Shown: in pieces, positions 25,942 to 32,378 of the stretch
Layout of the letters: every line of letters starts with the position of its first letter
Position numbering within the stretch: the first letter of the stretch is position 1
From: JAXMEB01 sp046348545
GTDB taxonomy: Bacteria; Pseudomonadota; Gammaproteobacteria; Berkiellales; Berkiellaceae
Assembly (NCBI GenBank): GCA_046348545.1
Contig: JAXMEB010000004.1
Coordinates: 496,001-560,000, forward strand
Length of the DNA stretch: 64,000 nt
Direction of reading: 5' to 3'
Notes under the pieces: generated by a model
Databases searched by the model: none
Told to the model about the DNA's origin: nothing
Seen by the model: the letters and a program-made list of their open reading frames with translations, nothing else
Made by a program: the position numbers and the translations under genes

Positions 25942-26069
25942 TATACCCACAACAGATGATTTTTCGGGTAGGCGCCGAGCGTTCGAGACGCAGGAGTGTA
26001 CACAAGGTACATGACTGCGGTGAGAATCGCGAAGGCAACAACCCCGAAAATTCAGGTGTGAAGGGTATA
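25942..26069 (+). repeat. MITE-1 copy, first of a tandem pair
   Basis: 128 bp including TA ends, A-type core. It begins 4 bp after the ppc stop. It shares its right TA with the next copy, as if one element inserted into the TA at the end of the other. Confidence 0.92.
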
Positions 26070-26195
26070 TACCCACAACAGATGATTTTTCGGGTAGGCG
26101 CCGAGCGTTCGAGACGCAGGAGTGTACACAAAGTACATGACTGCGGTGAGAATCGCGAAGGCAACAACCCCGAAAATTCAGGTGTGAAGGGTATA
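26068..26195 (+). repeat. MITE-1 copy, second of a tandem pair
   Basis: 128 bp, A-type core, nearly identical to the first copy. It differs at CACAAAG versus CACAAGG in the central loop. It lies in the leader of the YbaK-HDOD gene. Confidence 0.92.
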
Positions 26196-26275
26196 CATAC
26201 AGTTTAATGGGGGGACATTCATTCAAATCTGGACTAAGCTTACCATATTGTTTTGCTTTGAAAACCAACAATAAT

Positions 26276-27493
26276 ATGAGCATGATCGCGGCGAAGGTTA
26301 AGCACTATTTAGAACGTTATAAGATCAGTTATCAGGTATTTCGCCACCAGCGAACCAAAACCCTTCAAGAGGCTGCTGAAGCGCTAGGGATCTGCCAAAC
26401 TCGCTTTGCCCGCGCAGTTGTATTGGGAGACAAGTTGGGGTTATTGCTGGTAGTTCTGCCGCTTAACGGAATCATTAATTTTGAAAAATTAAATCAGATT
26501 ACCGGTCGAAATTTACGACTTCTCTCTGGCGCCGAGATGGATAACATTTATATGGATTGTGAACCTTGTTCTCATGTTCCTTTAGGTGAACCTTATGGTC
26601 TTTCTATGATTATCGATAAACGCCTTAAGCAAGTACCTGAAATTTATTTTGAAGCCGGTTGTCATAATTCATTGGTTCGCTTAAGCGTCGATGATTTCTA
26701 TTTTTTAACCTCTACAGCGCTTTGGGGTGATTTTGCTGATCAAATGTTTGAAGTTCAGAGTTCTGAGCGGTTGGTTCGAGAGTTTGTATGGGATAAGCTG
26801 GAACGATTTTATGTATTGCCGGATTGTCCTCTCCTATCCGAGGCGAGCCTTGATACCTTGAAATCGATTTTGAATGATTCCTTCATGCCGGAACCTGACC
26901 TAATAGGTCCGTTAGCGCGTGATGCCGTTTGGGAGCATGCAACACTTTGTGCTCATTTGATGCGAACACTTTCGGAAAAAAGTTCGGCGTCCCTCAGGCT
27001 TCAACCTGAGCTAGCCTATCTCGCCGGGTGGATGCATAATGTCGGCTTTTTGGTGTTGGGACATTTTTTTAAAGCCGAGTTTCGTGCGCTGAATAAGTTA
27101 CTTCAAATTTATCCCAAATCCCCTATTCAGAATTTGGAGCAGAAATTATTAGGGATGGGGAATGCCCATCATGTGATTGCTTTAGGACACACAGAAATGG
27201 GCGCATGGTTGCTCAGGCGTTGGTCCATGCCAGCAGAAGTGATTGCTGTCGCTTCACATCACCATGAGTCTGATTTCAGAGGGAAGGATTGGCCCTATGT
27301 GAAGTTGGCTTATCTTGTGAATCAGTTACTTGGCCTACATGGTATCGGTGAAGGATGCGGGCGTCCTTTAATCAAGAGTGACTTTGATGCTCTAGGCTTG
27401 GTGGAGGATGAAGTCATGATGGCGCTTGAGGATACGATTGAGAGTGGGATGGCTTGCCTAGACGAGAACGTTACGTTACTGTGGTCGAGATAG
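26276..27493 (+). CDS. YbaK-like deacylase domain fused to HDOD domain
   Basis: About 405 residues from ATG 26276; an ATG at 26207 would add 23 unconserved residues, and neither start has a good ribosome site. The N-terminal part resembles YbaK/ProX-like aminoacyl-tRNA deacylases (VFRHQRTKTLQEAAEALG, VVLGDKLGLLLVVLPLN). The C-terminal half is HDOD-like (LAYLAGWMHNVGFLVLGHFF, GHTEMGAWLLRRWSMPAEVI, ASHHHE). HDOD proteins are signalling or regulatory; coupling to a tRNA-editing-like domain is uncommon. First gene before adk and thioredoxin (47-bp gap), with tandem MITE-1 copies upstream. Confidence 0.75.
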   Translation: MSMIAAKVKHYLERYKISYQVFRHQRTKTLQEAAEALGICQTRFARAVVLGDKLGLLLVVLPLNGIINFEKLNQITGRNLRLLSGAEMDNIYMDCEPCSHVPLGEPYGLSMIIDKRLKQVPEIYFEAGCHNSLVRLSVDDFYFLTSTALWGDFADQMFEVQSSERLVREFVWDKLERFYVLPDCPLLSEASLDTLKSILNDSFMPEPDLIGPLARDAVWEHATLCAHLMRTLSEKSSASLRLQPELAYLAGWMHNVGFLVLGHFFKAEFRALNKLLQIYPKSPIQNLEQKLLGMGNAHHVIALGHTEMGAWLLRRWSMPAEVIAVASHHHESDFRGKDWPYVKLAYLVNQLLGLHGIGEGCGRPLIKSDFDALGLVEDEVMMALEDTIESGMACLDENVTLLWSR

Positions 27494-27539
27494 CGAATTA
27501 GATTAAATGATGGTTAAATAACAAACATAAGAGGTCAAT

Positions 27540-28202
27540 ATGCGGGTTATTTTATTAGGCCCCCCTGGCGCAGGTAAAGGGACGCAAGCCCAATTCATTA
27601 AAGAGCGATTTAAATTAGTTCAAGTTGCAACAGGCGACATGTTGCGTGCAGCGATCAAAGAGGGCTCACCCCTTGGTCAAAAAGTGAAGTCCATCATGGA
27701 AAGTGGTGGGTTAATCCCCGATGAGACCATGATTGAATTGGTTGATGAACGCCTCCATAAACCGGATTGTGCGAATGGATTTTTGTTGGATGGTTTTCCT
27801 CGTACGGTGAAGCAAGCAAAGTCCTTAGCGATGACGGGTGTTAAATTGGACGCTGTCATCGAATTAGATGTTCCTGATGAGGAGTTACTGAAGCGTCTGA
27901 CGGGACGACGCATTCATCAGGCTTCAGGTCGGGTTTATCATATTGAGTTTCATCCACCAACTCGTTCTGGACGAGATGATGTGACCGGTGAGCCCCTGAT
28001 TCAACGAGAAGATGATAAGGAAGAGACGGTGCTAAAGCGACTCAAGGTGTATCGGGCTGAGACTCAACCGGTTGTTAACTATTATATGAAATCAGCTGTC
28101 AGCCATGCTAAGGATGCCCCCGCTTTTATTAAGATAGATGGGAAGCAGTCTGCTTTGATTGTCTGTGATCAGATTTTTAACCGCTTAAGCAAATTTAAAT
28201 AA
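27540..28202 (+). CDS. adk: Adenylate kinase
   Basis: 220 residues, near the 214 of Escherichia coli. P-loop GPPGAGKGT at 7-15, ATGDMLRAAIKEGSPLG, LDGFPRTVKQA and a non-zinc LID (GRRIHQASGRVYHIEFHPP). Interconverts ATP + AMP and 2 ADP in the cytoplasm. Lies 11 bp before the thioredoxin-like gene and probably shares its transcript. Confidence 0.96.
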   Translation: MRVILLGPPGAGKGTQAQFIKERFKLVQVATGDMLRAAIKEGSPLGQKVKSIMESGGLIPDETMIELVDERLHKPDCANGFLLDGFPRTVKQAKSLAMTGVKLDAVIELDVPDEELLKRLTGRRIHQASGRVYHIEFHPPTRSGRDDVTGEPLIQREDDKEETVLKRLKVYRAETQPVVNYYMKSAVSHAKDAPAFIKIDGKQSALIVCDQIFNRLSKFK

Positions 28203-28213
28203 GGAAGGTTGTC

Positions 28214-28585
28214 GTGGCGATTCGGGTACTGGACTCTAATACGTTTGATGAAGCCATCCACAGTCATGAGCTGGTCGCCGTTGATTTTTGGGCAAAGTGG
28301 TGTGGGCCTTGTGTTGCGTTTGGTCCAGTCTTTGAACAAGTGAGCGAAGCCTTCCCAGATGTCTTGTTTGCTAAAGTTGATATTGAAGAATGTCCCGATC
28401 TGGCAGCCGATTTTAACATTCGCTCTGTGCCGATGTTGATGATTTTCAAACAAGACATTGCGGTCTTTGCAGAGTCAGGAGCGCATACTGCGCATACACT
28501 TTCAGAGTTAATTTCTTCTGCCAAAGCACTGGATATCTCCCAAGTGCTTGATGAAATAAAAAAAATAACTGAAGCAAAAAAATAA
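28214..28585 (+). CDS. Thioredoxin-fold protein
   Basis: 123 residues starting at GTG 28214, preceded by AAGGAAGG 6 nt upstream. Thioredoxin fold with active site WCGPC (29-33) and the cis-proline region RSVPMLMIF. No signal peptide, so a cytoplasmic disulfide reductase. A longer C-terminal helix than classic TrxA (about 108 residues) and the Val-Ala-Phe after the active site suggest a thioredoxin-like paralogue rather than TrxA itself. Confidence 0.9.
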   Translation: MAIRVLDSNTFDEAIHSHELVAVDFWAKWCGPCVAFGPVFEQVSEAFPDVLFAKVDIEECPDLAADFNIRSVPMLMIFKQDIAVFAESGAHTAHTLSELISSAKALDISQVLDEIKKITEAKK

Positions 28586-28879
28586 TCTCAGACATTTTTT
28601 AATTTCAGGAGTTCCCACCACTTCAAACTTTTGTTAGATCTTCAAAGTGAGTCAAGTCTATTTGTTTAATAAAAACAATAAGTTAGTGATTAATTAATTT
28701 AATGCGAACGATATAAACTGTTCATGAAAAAATTCTGAAGCTCAAATTATTTCTGCATTCCGGAGCCGGAAAAATCGATTTTTTGAATTTTTTTTGTAAA
28801 AAAATTGTGTAACTTAGCAAACACTGTGCTATGTTACTAGTGTCCGCCCTTTTGCAGGTATGTCGTTTAGGAGAAAAAT
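28586..28879. other. AT-rich intergenic region before the H1-like gene
   Basis: 294 bp, A/T-rich with an inverted A/T stretch near 28770-28800 (AAAAATCGATTTTTTG). AGGAG at 28869 serves the H1-like gene. TTGTGT near 28804 and TATGTT near 28832 could be promoter hexamers but their spacing of about 20 is poor. No gene or repeat seen. Confidence 0.4.
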
Positions 28880-29638
28880 ATGGCACTTCGAAAGAAAGCT
28901 AAGTCGGCCCCCAAGGCCAAGAAGACGATGGCGCATAAGCGTCCTGCCAAAGTTGGCGGGAAGAAGCTCAAAGTCGCAAAGAAATCATCTGATGTTTCTA
29001 TGCAGATGGTTAATAAGTTAAAAGCTGAATTACGTAAAGCTCAAAGTGGTGAACGTAAGATGGCAGGTAAGTTGGCTGCTGCGCTAAAGAAACATAAAGC
29101 CTCTTTAGCGGCTAAAGTTAAGGCGGCCGCTAAAGCTCGCGCTGAACTTCGCAAAAAACACGCTGCTGCTTTACGTCAACTGAAGAAAAGTATGACTAAG
29201 GTTGCCGCTAAGACAGTGAAGGGTACAAAAGGCAAAAGTAAATCTACTAAGAAGACAGTTGGTGCTAAGCCGGTTGTAAAAAAAGCTAGAAAGTTTAGAA
29301 AAACCAAGAAAGCTAAAGTAGCTAAGCCTGCAGTTGCTAAAAAAGTTGGTAAAAAACGTTCTGCTAAGAAAGCTAAAGTAAAGCATGTTGCGCCGGTTGG
29401 TGCGACTGCGGCGGTTGCTACACCTGTGGCAAAGCCGAAGAAAGCTAGAAAGGTAAAACGTAAAAAAACCGCTACGAAGAAGGCTGTTAAGAAAGTTGTT
29501 AAAAAAGCAGTCAAGAAAGTCGTTAAGAAAGCTGTTAAAAAAACTAGTCCAAAGCGAAAATCAGTGAAGCACCTCAAGAAGGCTAGTGCTAAACCACGTC
29601 GTCGTGCAGTGCGCCGTAAAGCTAGAAAAGCTGCTTAA
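28880..29638 (+). CDS. Histone H1-like Lys/Ala-rich protein
   Basis: 252 residues. N-terminal basic arm, a coiled-coil-like helical section at about 40-115 (MVNKLKAELRKAQSGERKMA then AKARAELRKKHAAALRQLKK), then an extended Lys/Ala/Val tail including a tetrad repeat AVKKVVKKAVKKVVKKAVKK. The coiled-coil plus basic tail resembles H1/Hc1-type nucleoid proteins. AGGAG 7 nt upstream. Followed by a strong terminator, so monocistronic. Second H1-like gene in the window after the partial one at 1-279. Confidence 0.85.
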   Translation: MALRKKAKSAPKAKKTMAHKRPAKVGGKKLKVAKKSSDVSMQMVNKLKAELRKAQSGERKMAGKLAAALKKHKASLAAKVKAAAKARAELRKKHAAALRQLKKSMTKVAAKTVKGTKGKSKSTKKTVGAKPVVKKARKFRKTKKAKVAKPAVAKKVGKKRSAKKAKVKHVAPVGATAAVATPVAKPKKARKVKRKKTATKKAVKKVVKKAVKKVVKKAVKKTSPKRKSVKHLKKASAKPRRRAVRRKARKAA

Positions 29639-29659
29639 TAAGAATAGGAAGGTACTGGA

Positions 29660-29690
29660 CCGTTGTCGGGAAACCGACAACGGTTTTTTT
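29660..29690 (+). terminator. Rho-independent terminator of the H1-like gene
   Basis: Perfect 10-bp stem CCGTTGTCGG / CCGACAACGG with a GAAA tetraloop, followed by seven T. It lies 21 bp after the stop codon and just before the end of the converging lipase-like gene, for which it lacks a T-run. Confidence 0.95.
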
Positions 29691-29694
29691 ATGC

Positions 29695-30933
29695 TTAAAA
29701 CATGTCGATTGTGTTATTCCACACCACTGAATCAAGCGGAGAAGCATTGTAGACACTAAACTGATTATGAAAAACCTCGCTCGCCAAGTTCGTAGATGTC
29801 TGATTGACAACATCAGAAAAGATAAGTGGAGCTTTTTCAGAGCTTGTTTCATGATCTGCTGAAGCTACTTTAGAGGATGAGCTTTCAAATGTAGAAAGAA
29901 ATTCATGTAGCACTTTTTTAAGTGGCTTGAGTATGGCTTGAGTGATATAAAGCTTGTGAGATAGTTCTTGTTGAATGACAGCATGTCCTTCAGGCGTTTG
30001 ATTGCTCGCATGGGTAAATGGAAACTTGACTTCAATCGGTCCCCCAGGCGAACTGGGTGCAAAGTAACCGTTATTTTCATGTGCCAGAAAAGCGCCAACA
30101 ATGCCATTGTAAATCGCTTTAATAATCTCTTTAAACTGTAACCCATTATCAAAATCGATATCTTGCGCCCAAGCTTTCCTCAGTCCTTTATCAACTATGA
30201 CCATTTCGACCAATCCATCATTCGGTTTGATGTGCTCCCAAATAGTACTTTCGCCCGTTTGTTGAACGGGATCACCGTGAGTATATCCTATGTGGGCTTG
30301 GAAAAAATCGGAACCGTGTTTCTGAATCAGAGATGAAAAAACAGTTTTAAAAATTTCTGAAGTCATATTGTCAATACCAGTTGAATTAAAGGCACTGTTA
30401 TGAATTTGAGTGACATTTTTGATTTCACCCGAATGAATGGCCAGCATGACTTCGGTTGTAAAGTATTGTGACAGCGCGCCCCCTTGAGAATGGCCTGCAA
30501 TTTCAAGCGTGATAGGCTTTTCAGAAAAGCCAGCATTTCTCAAAATTTGTTGGTATTGTGCAATAATCTCTTGACCTTCTGCAGCCCACAATTCTGAACC
30601 TGCTGCATCTTTTTCTAAATTGATATTAACGCTACTGATTACAGCTTGATCGCCGGTTCGAATTTCAGTTCCCCTGAAGATGACCTTCACATCGTTTCTA
30701 GACTGATCCTCGGGGATCAGGACATAGGCTTTAAATGCAGAATTAGTCTGCGAGATCAGTGGTGTGATCTGAAAGGTTTGCCACGAACCATCTGCACAGA
30801 GTACCTGGAGAGCACTGCATTGATTTTTTAGAGCGATATCATATGCTAGTCCACTTTGATAGCTGCCGCTGGCAAAACGGTGGATGATTTCTTTATTGTG
30901 TAAATCTATCGGCTGCGAACTTTTGCTTCTCAT
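29695..30933 (-). CDS. Lipase-like alpha/beta hydrolase (class 3 lipase type)
   Basis: About 412 residues from the ATG at 30933 (MRSKSSQ). The nucleophile elbow GHSQGG (Ser about 149) follows a long helix, as in fungal-type class 3 lipases; YTHGDPVQQ may carry the acidic residue and THASNQTPEGH the His. A Ser/Thr-rich tail follows with no membrane segment. The frame stays open upstream through a complete MITE-1 (30973-31100) to a TTG at 31131, so the protein may carry up to 66 extra residues, 42 of them repeat-encoded. Possible Dot/Icm substrate (inference). Confidence 0.75.
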   Translation of the reverse strand: MRSKSSQPIDLHNKEIIHRFASGSYQSGLAYDIALKNQCSALQVLCADGSWQTFQITPLISQTNSAFKAYVLIPEDQSRNDVKVIFRGTEIRTGDQAVISSVNINLEKDAAGSELWAAEGQEIIAQYQQILRNAGFSEKPITLEIAGHSQGGALSQYFTTEVMLAIHSGEIKNVTQIHNSAFNSTGIDNMTSEIFKTVFSSLIQKHGSDFFQAHIGYTHGDPVQQTGESTIWEHIKPNDGLVEMVIVDKGLRKAWAQDIDFDNGLQFKEIIKAIYNGIVGAFLAHENNGYFAPSSPGGPIEVKFPFTHASNQTPEGHAVIQQELSHKLYITQAILKPLKKVLHEFLSTFESSSSKVASADHETSSEKAPLIFSDVVNQTSTNLASEVFHNQFSVYNASPLDSVVWNNTIDMF

Positions 30934-30972
30934 GGTAACCAACTTGTCTAATTTAATTGAATTTTTAATCGA

Positions 30973-31100
30973 TATACCCTTCACAGCTGAATTTTCGGGG
31001 TTGTTGCCTTCGCGATTCTCACCGCAGTCATGTACTTTGTGTACACTCCTGCGACTCGAACGCTCGGCGCCTACCCGAAAAATCATCTGTTGTGGGTATA
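30973..31100 (-). repeat. MITE-1 copy upstream of and in frame with the lipase-like gene
   Basis: 128 bp with TA ends, A-type core with one arm change (GCGACTCGAACGC). It is in the sense orientation of the lipase-like gene and read without stops as YPQQMIFRV...VKGI. Confidence 0.92.
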
Positions 31101-31306
31101 TGTAGTTTGGAGTATCTCTATTTTTAATCAACTAACATATGATGGGCGGCTCAATATACCAGATAGGTGATTAACTTTCTACTGATTTCTTTAAAAGAAG
31201 AGGAGCGGGACTACTGCAAAGCAATAGGTATGATAAGTGGCCGTGATTCGTGCACCTGGCGAGAAATACTGTTAACATTGACCGCCCTAGATGAATTGAA
31301 GACAGT

Positions 31307-32005
31307 ATGTTAAAACACTTTCTAGCGATTGAAACTTCAACAGATGCGTGTACCATCGCTATTTGTTATCAAAATCAAATTGAGTTTTTTTATGAGATTG
31401 CACCTAAACAACACTCAGAGCTACTTTTGCCCCAAATTGATTTGCTCCTAGAAAAATTAAACATTCGTTTAATCGATCTAGATGCCATTATCGTCGGAGA
31501 GGGACCAGGGAGCTTTACAGGCGTCCGAATGGGATTGAGTGTGGCACAAGGGCTTTGTTTGGCAACAGGGCTCAAAGCTTACCAGATCCCGACTTTATTA
31601 GCTGTCGCATTATCAGGATTACCTTATCCCTTATCATCTCAGAAATCAGTGATCGTAGCGATTGATGCCAGAATGGGAGAGGTGTATGCACAACGATTTG
31701 AAGTTCAAAATGCGCTTTTAGTGCCTACCGGCAAGATCGAATTAGGGCGGTTTGAAAAGGTTCTTTCACGCCTTGTGCAACCATCTGATACTGCGCTCTA
31801 TGGCGTTGGAAATGGGTTTGCTGTTTATGCTGAAGATCTAGAGCCGTTTGTGGCTCAATTCGAAAGAATTGATGGCGCCTGTTTTCCGCATGCAGGTCAC
31901 TTCAGTCAACATCTTTTGCAGCATCCTACCTATGCAAGATCGGTTGAATCTTTGAGCGAGCTGCTTCCCGTGTATGTGCGAGATAAAGTCGCCAGCCATC
32001 TTTGA
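31307..32005 (+). CDS. tsaB: tRNA N6-adenosine threonylcarbamoyltransferase accessory protein TsaB
   Basis: 232 residues. FLAIETSTDACTIAI at the N-terminus and GEGPGSFTGVRMGLSVAQGL are TsaB (YeaZ) signatures. It works with TsaC, TsaD and TsaE to make t6A37 in ANN-decoding tRNAs. A short MITE-1 variant begins at the base after its stop codon. Confidence 0.93.
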   Translation: MLKHFLAIETSTDACTIAICYQNQIEFFYEIAPKQHSELLLPQIDLLLEKLNIRLIDLDAIIVGEGPGSFTGVRMGLSVAQGLCLATGLKAYQIPTLLAVALSGLPYPLSSQKSVIVAIDARMGEVYAQRFEVQNALLVPTGKIELGRFEKVLSRLVQPSDTALYGVGNGFAVYAEDLEPFVAQFERIDGACFPHAGHFSQHLLQHPTYARSVESLSELLPVYVRDKVASHL

Positions 32006-32100
32006 TATACCCACAACAGATGATTTTTCGGGTACCTACCTACGCTCTCACGAACTACGGACCGACAAGCAACCCCGAAAATTCAGCTGTGAAGGGTATA
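32006..32100 (+). repeat. Short MITE-1 variant with a different core
   Basis: 95 bp: standard ends (TATACCCACAACAGATG and CAGCTGTGAAGGGTATA) but a 40-bp core (GTACCTACCTACGCTCTCAC...) unrelated to A or B types. Net length minus one TA is 93 bp, again a multiple of three. Part of the gene-free stretch 32006-32377. Confidence 0.88.
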
Positions 32101-32109
32101 TCTAATAGA

Positions 32110-32378
32110 ACCTCAGTACGGAGTTTTTGAAGGCAGGGTTGGTTTGTAATGAGGTCATTCCGCACAGCGATAAGCGCACGTAGTGCGCAGCGTGTGATGC
32201 GGAATCTATTATTCACGCGGCCTTGGTAGCTTATGCGATTCAGCCTTTAACAATATCAGCAATCAAATGATTAGCAGAGATTTGATAAAATTCTGGATCC
32301 CGCCTCAGACGCTACACGCTTCGTGTGATGACCGCTGTGCGGGATGACGATAGTTCCCAAAAAAACCTAATCTGGGGT
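32110..32378 (+). repeat. MITE-2 copy C (269 bp)
   Basis: Exactly 269 bp, ends ACCTCAG and TGGGGT. Flanks TAATAGA (32103-32109) and TAAGAGA (32379-32385) match at six of seven bases, consistent with a 7-bp target duplication. Its last base forms part of the TAA stop codon of the gene at 32378-35197. Confidence 0.88.

Noticed and set aside
25942..26195. Tandem 126-bp direct repeats considered as a CRISPR-like array
   Set aside because: Units have no spacers, are palindromic throughout, and match dispersed mobile-element copies; no cas genes are present.
25895..26283. Open frames encoding repeated peptides such as NFRGCCLRDSHRSHV or MIFRVGAERSRRRSV, resembling conserved small proteins
   Set aside because: They lie entirely in MITE-1 copies and recur wherever the element occurs; they are repeat translations, not genes.
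29171..29577. Minus-strand open frames opposite the H1-like gene
   Set aside because: Phe/Leu-rich shadows of a Lys-rich coding sequence; no ribosome site, and the terminator at 29660 fits the plus strand.
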